A stretch of 64,000 bases of DNA, taken from Chryseobacterium sp. JJR-5R (GTDB lineage: Bacteria > Bacteroidota > Bacteroidia > Flavobacteriales > Weeksellaceae). Position 1 is the first letter of the stretch; each line of letters starts with the position of its first letter. Positions 44,736 through 54,100 of this stretch are shown here, piece after piece. The stretch lies in contig NZ_CP139137.1 of assembly GCF_034047335.1 (NCBI RefSeq), positions 2,790,001 to 2,854,000 of the forward strand. The letters run 5' to 3'. The translations under genes were made by a program, and so were the position numbers. Below the pieces are notes generated by a model that saw only the letters and a program-made list of their open reading frames with translations, made no database searches and was not told where the DNA came from.

Positions 44736-45419
44736 TTAGGAAGTTGACACTAACATAGCATCTTCTATTTCCCAATAATTATCATGCAATCTTAGTTTAA
44801 ATACAGCATTTCTACCGTAATAATCTTTTTTTATACGATGGTCAACAAAAACTAATGCTCTTTTTTTAGAAGGATCGAATACAATCTCTGAAAAATAGAC
44901 AACACCTATCTCACATTTATTTGTATGTTTATCATACTCTGCCAGATCTAGAACTTTTGCGGTACACAAATTAAATTGATTTGCTTTTATAGAACTTCGT
45001 GTACTTAATTTTTTAATAATATCTGGACTATTGGAAAAGTCTTTAAAAAAATCCTTCTTTCTTTGTATGTATTTTATATTATCTTCGGTACTACCTGTAG
45101 CAAAATCAGTATTTTTATTTTTAATAGAATCTATATACAAATTGCAAAATTTTTCAGGATGATTAAAAATTTCGTTGTGCGCTTTTGTCTTCTCTTCGAT
45201 ATATAAATCATCATCGTGAACTCTTAAACTATCAAAATATCTTTTTTCACCTAAATAATCTTCTCTAAAAAAATAAGGTATCAACTGATCTGTTAAATCA
45301 TTATATAGTTTTACATTAGTATCGGTAGATTGGCTTACACATTTCTTCATTTCCTCCTTACAATTCGTAATTAATAAAGAGGATAATAAAATCATAACTA
45401 TTTTAGTTTTAAAATTCAT
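44736..45419 (-). CDS. Candidate immunity lipoprotein for tip A
   Basis: A 227-residue lipoprotein candidate (MNFKTKIVMILLSSLLITNC; Cys20) 19 bp after the metallopeptidase tip. The mature part is charged and helical at first (EEKTKAHNEIFNHPEKFCNL) with a C-terminal beta-like part (ALVFVDHRIKKDYYGRNAVF). No domain recognised. Assigned as immunity by position and export signal. Confidence 0.6.
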   Translation of the reverse strand: MNFKTKIVMILLSSLLITNCKEEMKKCVSQSTDTNVKLYNDLTDQLIPYFFREDYLGEKRYFDSLRVHDDDLYIEEKTKAHNEIFNHPEKFCNLYIDSIKNKNTDFATGSTEDNIKYIQRKKDFFKDFSNSPDIIKKLSTRSSIKANQFNLCTAKVLDLAEYDKHTNKCEIGVVYFSEIVFDPSKKRALVFVDHRIKKDYYGRNAVFKLRLHDNYWEIEDAMLVSTS

Positions 45420-45438
45420 ATTGTTTAGGGATTTTGGG

Positions 45439-46341
45439 TTAATAACATGGTCTTACTCGCAAATTATCTTTTGGTTTTTTATAAATATCTAAAATAGATG
45501 ACTTTTTTTGTGATTTCAAGTCCCTGATTTCACGTTGTTGCCTAAAATCTTTTGCAGCATTATTTCTCCTAAATCCATCAAACTTTTCAGTAATTATATC
45601 ACGATCAGAAGCAGAAAACTGAGTATCTGTTCCAAAATAAATAATTTCCCAATTATCTCCTGCATCTGGCATACCACTTTTTGATTGAAAACTCGTCCTA
45701 AAACCTGGGGTAAATTCCTGGGATTTACCGTCCATTTTATAGTCTGCCCAATGACCACCTTCATGAATTATTATTTCTGCTAAATTATCAATATACTTTC
45801 TATCTCCTTTATGTTTTGAAACCGTGTTTATTACGCCAGGATCAATATAAATAGCATTGGGATCTTTTTTTTGATTAAATAACCCCAAATGTCCCATACT
45901 TTCATTCATTACAACAGTGGGCCCATCTCCATCTTTGAGCATTTTCTGTATCATTTTATCATCTACTTTAAATCTGTCTTTAAACGCTTCTCGAAATCCT
46001 GAATCTCGAAACACCGCTTTTATAGTTTTTATTGCCTCTGTATATAATCTTCTTTGCTCTTTCGTAGCATTTGCTGGTAATCTAAAATTTCCATCAGGAT
46101 CAATGTAATTAATAGGGTTGTTTCCACAATATGCATACGGCGACCAGCTTGGCATCTTCTCCGCCAGCGGATCCACACCATACCACTGGCTCCACTTAGG
46201 ATTGTAATACCTTGCTCCGTAATAATAGAATCCGGTTTCGGCATCAAGTTGCTTGGCATTGAATTTATAGGGATTATCATAGGCTCCGGTCATCTGCTCT
46301 GCCATGGTTTCCCCGAACGGTAAATTTGAGAAAAACTGCAT
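45439..46341 (-). CDS. Orphan Rhs tip A (HExxH metallopeptidase toxin)
   Basis: A 300-residue frame starting inside the core (MQFFSNLPFGETMAEQMTGA). The core runs to DPDGNF (residue 86); the last part differs slightly from the other copies (YAYCGNNPINYI). The tip (residues 87-300) has ATKEQRRLYTEAIKTIKAVF, then YIDNLAEIIIHEGGHWADYK, where His193-Glu194-x-x-His197 is a zinc-peptidase HExxH motif. A third ligand cannot be fixed by eye (downstream Asp/Glu near DAGDNWE or ASDRDIITEKF). The motif plus the partner lipoprotein gene support a metallopeptidase toxin of the polymorphic toxin class. Confidence 0.75.
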   Translation of the reverse strand: MQFFSNLPFGETMAEQMTGAYDNPYKFNAKQLDAETGFYYYGARYYNPKWSQWYGVDPLAEKMPSWSPYAYCGNNPINYIDPDGNFRLPANATKEQRRLYTEAIKTIKAVFRDSGFREAFKDRFKVDDKMIQKMLKDGDGPTVVMNESMGHLGLFNQKKDPNAIYIDPGVINTVSKHKGDRKYIDNLAEIIIHEGGHWADYKMDGKSQEFTPGFRTSFQSKSGMPDAGDNWEIIYFGTDTQFSASDRDIITEKFDGFRRNNAAKDFRQQREIRDLKSQKKSSILDIYKKPKDNLRVRPCY

Positions 46342-46374
46342 GGTTTCACTATTGATACTCGTAATAAATGTTGC
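46088..46374 (-). repeat. Rhs core repeat, copy 2 (tip A)
   Basis: About 287 bp. The minus-strand start GCAACATTTATTACGAGTAT is somewhat diverged, and the last ~60 bp differ from the other copies, but the central block is highly conserved. Confidence 0.8.
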
Positions 46375-46804
46375 GATTATAAGATGATCCGCTCGTCATT
46401 AGTACAATCTGATTTGAATTTTCACTTACTCAGCATCCATATAAAATTCTTTAAATAAAAGCCAACTTCAATAAGCTGGCTTTTATAAATTCAGACACTT
46501 CCATATACTTTGCAAAGTATCAACATGAAGTAAATTACATCATTTTACCATTTTCAGAATAGAAATGCTTCATTGAAACACATGTAAATCTCTGACTAAG
46601 TTTAGATTCTTCTTAATATTCATTTTAGTTGTGAAAAAATCTTTTTTATAGTTAAATTTTAAAACCCAATGTCTAAAGGATATTCATTTAATACCCTATT
46701 CAATGAATACTTTTCAATTCAATTTTTTGCATTTCAAATGTCGAAAAATACCTGATAGAGAATTAGCCTTTTCTCCAAAAAAACATAAATCTTATTTTCT
46801 TGCA
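46342..46804. other. Intergenic region with repeat edge and terminator
   Basis: Contains the outer edge of core copy 2, sequence shared with the flank of tip D (finding), and a terminator at 46455-46486. The remaining ~300 bp are AT-rich with no recognised gene. Confidence 0.45.
46455..46486. terminator. Terminator upstream of cassette A
   Basis: ATAAAAGCCA-a-CTT-caat-AAG-c-TGGCTTTTAT, a bulged 13-bp stem, 81 bp before core copy 2; it would stop read-through from the HET-C-like remnant unit. Confidence 0.7.
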
Positions 46805-47158
46805 TTATTTATTTTTAATTGATAGGTATTTTTGCCTGCTAATTATTTCAAAGACTAAAAATGATAGTATAATAGCAAATAGATGAAAAAAGCCCTTGAA
46901 CACTATATCAGTAGCAAATAGTAAATAAGATAAAAGAATAGAAACAAAACCTATTAAAATTCCAATAAAAAACATTAAAATTTTTTGTGCTTCAGATAGA
47001 AAAAAATATGATAATGCTATAATTAAAATATGTGAAATTGATCTAATTATAAGCCCGTCATCTTTTCCGGAATAAAATAATAGATTGAAAGAATTTATTT
47101 GTTGATTAATATAGATAAATGCAAATAAATTCAACAAAATAATTATAATTTTTCTCAT
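46805..47158 (-). CDS. Small membrane protein, candidate immunity of the HET-C-like tip
   Basis: A 117-residue, strongly hydrophobic protein with three to four membrane helices (IIIILLNLFAFIYI; ISHILIIALSYFFL; ILMFFIGILIGFVSILLSYL; GFFHLFAIILSFLVF). The start overlaps the end of the HET-C-like remnant by 4 nt (ATGA), the classical toxin-immunity arrangement. A membrane-embedded immunity protein fits a toxin that attacks membranes. The assignment is inference. Confidence 0.55.
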   Translation of the reverse strand: MRKIIIILLNLFAFIYINQQINSFNLLFYSGKDDGLIIRSISHILIIALSYFFLSEAQKILMFFIGILIGFVSILLSYLLFATDIVFKGFFHLFAIILSFLVFEIISRQKYLSIKNK

Positions 47159-47604
47159 TTTATTCTTTTTTCAACTTTATTATTTATAGCTCTGGTATCT
47201 CTTGTTGCCACGTCTTCAGCTGCTCTGGAATTCCAAGTAACCTTTTTACCTCTCACCTCCGACGCTAATGAAGTTATAAAACTTGCTCCAGCACCTTTAT
47301 CATGATTCATTTGTTTATGAGAATCCTCACCATCGCCTGGATATTTTCCTGTTATTAATTGATTTTTCAACAATTCTGCAAACCTAGCATATTTCTTATT
47401 TGACAATGCGTCAGAATACGTAGGAATACTTTTTATATTTGTTTGTCCATACAATTTTTCATATAATTCTATATAATTGGAATGTGAGTAAAAATCTTGA
47501 ATAGCATGATAATACTCTCCAACTACTTGGCCTAATTGAAAAGAATCTATATTACCTGATGAATATTTATTGACTGCTACATTAATATTTGCTGAAATAG
47601 ATGT
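47155..47604 (-). pseudogene. Beheaded HET-C/phospholipase-like Rhs tip
   Basis: The frame is open directly after the TAA (47605-47607) of the immunity gene, in the same frame, with no start codon until a TTG at 47454. Its translation contains GEYYHAIQDFYSHSNYIELY, an H-x-x-x-D-F-Y-x-H-S-N block typical of HET-C and zinc-dependent phospholipase C domains, then SHKQMNHDKGAGASF and TWNSRAAEDVATRDTRAINN, which also fit the H-x-x-x-N-x-D part of that fold. The core repeat expected before it is gone. It looks like an older tip whose front was removed when the present tip and immunity gene were inserted. Confidence 0.6.
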
Positions 47605-48123
47605 TTAGAATTTAGATCGTAAATCTGAATTATTATCCTTTTTAAATGTAGTCAAAATTAATTCTATTGAATACCTTTTCAAAAGTTTATTATCCTTGTA
47701 ATATCCTACATCATTCTTTAAAGTTAAGATGTTATTTTTTAATTTATACAAATAAAAATTATTGGTTAAAGTATCAATTCTATTTAATGTAAATATTTCT
47801 CCTTTATAGATAGCATCTCCTACAAATTCTCCATTAATATAAACTCCTTTTTCTCTAAATTCAATGGTTTTATTATTAAAATTATCAAAACGAATACGTT
47901 TATCGCTCGTGATAGTAAGGTCTGTATTATCGTAAATATAAACCTTTTTCAACTTCCATTTATTAGATTTAAGTATATGTATATGTTCCTTTTTTACAAT
48001 TCCTCTACGATCTATAAATTCCTTCTTTTCCATTTTATTTTTACTACAACTCACTATAAATAGTAAAACAATAAAACTAGCTAAAGCTATATTAATTTCT
48101 AATGACTTTTCTATGATCTTCAT
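47605..48123 (-). CDS. Candidate immunity lipoprotein of the active Rhs tip
   Basis: A 172-residue lipoprotein candidate whose start lies 32 nt inside the Rhs gene. The N-terminal hydrophobic segment ends LFIVSCSK, with Cys26 as lipidation site. The mature part (WKLKKVYIYDNTDLTITSDK; TIEFREKGVYINGEFVGDAI) is beta-rich, lipocalin-like in alternation. As the gene directly after the toxin tip, it is the best immunity candidate for the full-length protein. An envelope location suggests the toxin acts in the periplasm. Confidence 0.65.
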   Translation of the reverse strand: MKIIEKSLEINIALASFIVLLFIVSCSKNKMEKKEFIDRRGIVKKEHIHILKSNKWKLKKVYIYDNTDLTITSDKRIRFDNFNNKTIEFREKGVYINGEFVGDAIYKGEIFTLNRIDTLTNNFYLYKLKNNILTLKNDVGYYKDNKLLKRYSIELILTTFKKDNNSDLRSKF

Positions 48124-51100
48124 TTATTACTTTTTTTACTGATCCAATTGGTTTTCTATTTTTATCCATTATCAAATCTTTAGAATTTCCAGAAGCTCTG
48201 AAGAGATTTGATTTGGATACTTTTCCTTGATCAGGATTGGTACTACTATTAATCTGTAAAATTTCTTGCAATGTACCACTTTCAACATTTCCAGTCCCTT
48301 GTTTTGATTCCCAAATTAGTCCTTTGTTGCTTTGTTTAGTAGCTTCAATAATATGACCATCCCATAATAATAAATCACCTACTTTATAAGTCGTATTTTT
48401 GGATGGTATTCCTATATTTTTATAGCCATCTGCTATTAAATAATTTGCAACCTGCTGAGTGCTAGCATTAACAAAATATAATCCCCCTGTAAGAACCCAT
48501 CCATAACAATTACTTTGTAAAACTTGTTTTTGACCTGGAGCAATATCTATCAATCTTTCCCACTTATTGGTATAATTTCCATTATTATCTGGTACTAAAC
48601 TTGAACCATATGTACTTTGTACGTAGATAACTTCTAACTTAGTTTTTAAGTCATTAGCCTTTAAATAACCTATTTGTCCTTTAAGAGTAGCGTTGCCATC
48701 CCAATTTTCAAAAGTTGTATGTTTATTAGTCCAGTCCACCTGTACTAATAGATTTCCCCATCTTGGAGGATAAGGCTCTCTTCCATCCGGATCGATAAGG
48801 TTTATAGGATTATCAAATGTATAAACATACGGGCTCCAGCTCGGCATTTTCTCAGCCAGAGGATCTACCCCATACCACTGGCTCCACTTAGGATTGTAAT
48901 ACCTCGCCCCGTAATAATAGAATCCGGTTTCGGCATCAAGTTCCTTGGCGTTGAACTTATAGGGATTATCATAAGCTCCGGTCATCTGCTCTGCCATGGT
49001 TTCCCCGAACGGTAAATTTAAGAAAAACTGGGTAGTTTCACCATTGATATCCGTAACAAATGTTGCGGTTCCCAAATGGTCCCCATGGAGGTAGAATAAT
49101 TTCCCCTGGCCGCCTCCCGGCGGCGCTTTGCTTCCGAGGTTTGTTACAATATCTTCAGACAGTCCGGCTTTTTTCAGGTAATGGCTGAAATCAGCTTCTG
49201 CTTCTTTTGCTTTATCTGCTGATTTATTTCCGGAGACTTTCACCGTGCTGCTTACAAAGATGTCCGTTCCGTCTATGACCCTGCTGGCAAAACGTGCAGA
49301 GCCTTCAAAATAATGTTTGGAGTAGGTACCGTTGGAAGATACGACAATCTGCGGGCTGGAATAGATCTTATAGTCATTTAAAGTTATTGATCCCGGATCT
49401 ACCAGTGTTCCGTTCTGGTAGAGCTGTGAGCCGGCAGACAGGTTATATTTAATAGTCCGCTCTCCTCCGTTGTCATAAGTATAATACTGATATACCCCGG
49501 TATTGTCATTATAATAGGCTCTCATCCGGTCATACTCATCCCAATACATCCTGTTTGCTCCGTTTACTGTCGATTCCGCTACCACATTTCCATTGTAATC
49601 ATATTCAAAACCTGTTGATTGTCCAGTGCTTACATCAGATACTTCCATCAATTTATGGTTGTTATAATGATAGTCATTTTCATAAGTATTTCCGGTATTG
49701 ACATTAAGATCCTGATAATGGACCTGGCCTTTATGTTTTATACTTCCTGAATCATTATAAATCATTCTGAGATCTATGGTGGAATTGCTTACCGAGTATG
49801 GAGACCATCCCGGAACAAGTACTGTCTGATTATTTTCATCCTGGCTCTTATCAACCTCCATTCTAAACTGACCTCTTGTACGGATAAGCCTGTTGAGTGT
49901 ATCATAACCATATTCAAATCTATAGGTCCCCCCCATTTCATTAGGTGATACGCCCGTACCGTTTTCAACTTTAATGATATTTCCTACAGGATCATAATTA
50001 TAATAATTTGAAAGTAAATAGACAGCGCTACCGGGATTGTTGGCTGTAAGCCTGTGATACTGCAGCCTCCTTGTTGCATTGTTATATGAGAAATTGGACT
50101 GGGTACCATTTCCATAGGAAATACTTTGTCTTTGTCCGTACTCATCATACTTGATTCCTGAGATATACTGATAAGCGTTATTATTAACAACCTTTTTCAG
50201 ATTCCCGCCAAAATCATACTGATAAAACAGTTTTTCTCCATCCGGATATACCAGCTCAGTTAAACGGTTCCAGCTGTCATATTTTGAAGTGGTAATAAAA
50301 TTCATCGGCTGAACATAATTACCGTAGATCGTTCTGTTTTCAGAAATTAATTCACCGGAAATACCATATTCATAGTTTGAAAATCCTGTCGCATCAGATT
50401 TGGAAATTAATTTTCCGGTATTGTTTCCCGTACCAGGATCCCCATAAATGTACTGTATATTATTAGGGTTTGAGCCATTGGGAAGATCAGGAAGGTGGAC
50501 ATTGATAAGCCTGTTATACTGATAAAAATACGATATAAACGGTGATCCCGTATAGTCAGGATCATTGGAAATATTATCCGTATATTTTCGGGTGATATTT
50601 CCTGAAGGATCATACTTGTAGGTAGTGGTCCCACGGTCAGGATGTACAACCGATAACATTCTGCCACCCATGTCATAGGTAAACGATGTTGTAATGCCTT
50701 CAGGATCATTTGATTCCAGCAGTTCCCCGACTGTGTTATATGTAAAGGTAGTCTTCAAGGGCTGACCGCTTAAATAATTGATGCTGGCTACCGTCTTACC
50801 TTCCGCATTGGCAAGAATCTGAGACTGCTGGCTTGCAGCCGGAATGGTAACATCGGTTTTATAAAGGCCATTATCTACCTCGTATTTTGTATGGGTAGCC
50901 ACATTGTCTTCAGTGACTGACTGTATAATCCTGTCCTTGATATCATACTGCATAGTGCTTACATACGGCTGCTGGCTTCCGAGAACTAAGTAATTGTTTA
51001 CATTAAGTATATTGGTAGGATTGGAAGCTTTATTTTCCGAATTCGGATGGTGCTGCTTCACCACTCTTCCGAATAAATCATATTCAGTGATTCCCGATAT

Positions 51101-54100
51101 CACCATTCTCTCAACACCAAGGTGCTCAATATCTTTTTTTGTCTGTATCACTCTTCCAAAACCATCTGAGAAGGAAATCGTTTCAATAGGGTTTTCAGGA
51201 TCACCTTCATTATAATGTCTGGTTACCGATCTGTATATATTAATTAAAGATCCCTGTGTTTTAGCAACGGTACTGTAATCAAACATAATGGTATACCTTC
51301 CGTAATAACTGGTTGGTGGCAATGTATTTTCACGCGGGCCTGTAATTTTAACTATCCTGCCGATGTTATCGTAAACGTAATCGGTACTGTTGCCGGCGAT
51401 ATCCGTGGTTTTGGTCGGCAGGTCAAATCTTGAATCATATTCTGCTGTAGAAGTTTCATCAAAAACATTCGTTGTTGATGCTACATACTTATTATACAAT
51501 GCATCATATTTATAGTCCAGCTGATACCTTGAATAATAATCATTGAAAGGATATTTTATTGTAACCAGATTGCCGTAATTGTTATAGGTAAGGTCCGTAA
51601 CCGCGAATTCGCTGTTATTAAGCTTAACCTTTATCTGATTGATATCACCATAGCTGTTGACACTTGTTTCCCTGTGTTTCAGGAGTGATCCTCCTGTAGC
51701 CGCCCCATCATAAACATCAATCGTTTTGGGAACACTGATGATATTATTGCTTAAGCCGGTATGATATGTGATCTCTGAGTTGTAAGATAAGGTAGGGCTT
51801 GTATACAGATAGTTCCGCAACAGTCCTGACCCGGTATAAGACATACGGACAATAGTCTGAACAGAACCGCCGTTTTCAAATTGTGTGCTTGTGGTTTTAA
51901 CAGGCAGTACAACAGCCATTCTTCTTCCCTCCTGCCCTCCGGCATCGAAAGTTTCGAATTCATTCTGGTTGACAGCCACCAGCTGAGTATTGGTCGTGTT
52001 AAATTTGTAAAGTGTATATTCACTTTCATTTCTGGAAACCAATGCATTTCCGGCAGAAAGCAATTCTGAACTTTTAACCAGACCTGCGGTATGATAACTC
52101 TTATTATAGAAATTCGTAATGTGTTTTCTGTACACTGCATTTCCTTCACCCATTTCATCTGTTGTCACTTTTTCAAATCCCAGAAAAGTTCTTTCTCTCC
52201 TGTCATATTTAGGATATTCATATTTAAATCTAGTTACAACATCCTTATCCGTTGTTGACGTGGTGTAAGCGGGAGAAAAAACATCAGGATTGTAAATTTT
52301 CACCTCGCTCATCACCAGCCTTGCATTAGGATCATTATAATCCGGCGTTGTATACCGATAGTCAATAGTGAATGTTGAGCTGGAATCCTGATTGGTTACC
52401 TGCTTGAGCTTATTGGTTTTTCCGATTCTTGAGTAATTGACGATCAGATTATTGCCTTCATACCTGATCAGGTCATTGTAACCGTCTCCGTTCATATCTT
52501 TAAAGCTCTTTTTCACTTCCGAAATGGTCATTCCGATGTTGGCCGATGCATCTACGCCGATTTTGATATAAAGGTTAAAGAGGAAAAGCCCGGGAATCGG
52601 TAAAATAGGAATAGGACCGATCGGGAGATATACATGACCTCCGATCATACCGTACCCGTTAAGGTTAGTAATATCTTCCGTGAAATTAATGTTCTGTGTA
52701 CCGGAATCTTTTTTCAGTACCTGCTGATCAGCAAACTTATTCCCAAGATTGTAATTGACATTCAGCTCAGCCGAATTAACAGAAAGGATGTCCACAAGGC
52801 CGTCTCCGTTTACATCTTCGAAAAGTTTCTCGGGGTTACCTGCAGATTTTGATGCGCCTACGCCAATGTCAAGCCCGAAATTTCCGGCCAGGCCTGCCAC
52901 AGAGTTGATCAGACCAGAAAGAGATCCTCCAAAAGACATCCCTGCAGAACCTATCGGACGTGAAGCGTAGGTACTTGAATTGTAAAAGTTTGTTGCACCG
53001 AACATCCCGTTCCCATAATTTAAACTGCAGCTGAATCCTGAAGATGACGCATTGGAAATTCTGTCAATCAATCCATCCCCATTAATATCCATCCAATATG
53101 CCTTACCAAAATCTTTTGAATCAAAATTAAAGCTTGAACTGACACCTACCCCCGGTGACCACGGCGTAGAATTATCTGCCTGGCTTGTCGTAGCCCTGTC
53201 TGCACCGGTTTTGGCATTTGATCCTGTAGTTTTAAAGGCTTTTACATTAAAATTGGCACCAAGGGTTATCGCATTCTGATAATTGTCAGAAATTGTTACA
53301 TAGTCATTGATAAAAGACGGCTGCTGCAGCTTATGCCCGCCGGTAGGGAATGTAACCTGTATATTTTCCTTACTTAGAAAATCAGGGTAGCCATCCCCGT
53401 TGAGATCCGTAAAATCCTGTATCAGTATGCTTCCGGGAGGATTTACCAAACTGGATTCAGAATATCCCAGGTTGGCTCCGACACCAATATTTCCGGAAGC
53501 GCCGCCACTGTAAGATTTTGTTTTTGAGCTGCTTAAATATATTTTATCAGCAGCCTTCATTCGGGTCATTTCAGAATTAGGACTGATATTGGATGTATTC
53601 TCAACATTGGCAGGATCAGTATCGAACGGGCTTGCATTGAATACACCGGTTGTGAATTCATCATCTTTAAAGGCAGTGGCAGAAGAATATTGTTCCGGCC
53701 CCGCCCCTTTCCATTTTTCCATTGTACCGATTTTGTAGGTCGTTAACGGAAAAACATTATTTTGTATATTCATGCTTGAATTTTGGGCAACACATGCCTG
53801 CATCTCCTGCGGATCCGTAAGATGGTTACAGGCTGCTGTATTGATTGAAGTTGTTGGCTCATTAAGGTCAATCAAAACGCCATACTCATCACATAAACCT
53901 TGTGTAAGACATCTGCCGTATTCATCTCTGAATAAAAACTGTCCCCAGTTCTTAGAAATTGTGCTGACTGGATTAAGCGCTGCAGAATTTACTGATGTTT
54001 CCGCTATGTCGGTAACTAAAACATTATTGTCATAATAAATGTTAAAACTTTTTTCAGACAGTAAAGAGCGGTATCTGATATAGGTTAAATAATCATTGTT

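Noticed and set aside
40785..49066. Five ~290-bp direct repeats considered as CRISPR or transposon copies
   Set aside because: They are in frame, encode the Rhs core, and spacing is several kilobases; they are coding repeats, not CRISPR or an insertion sequence.
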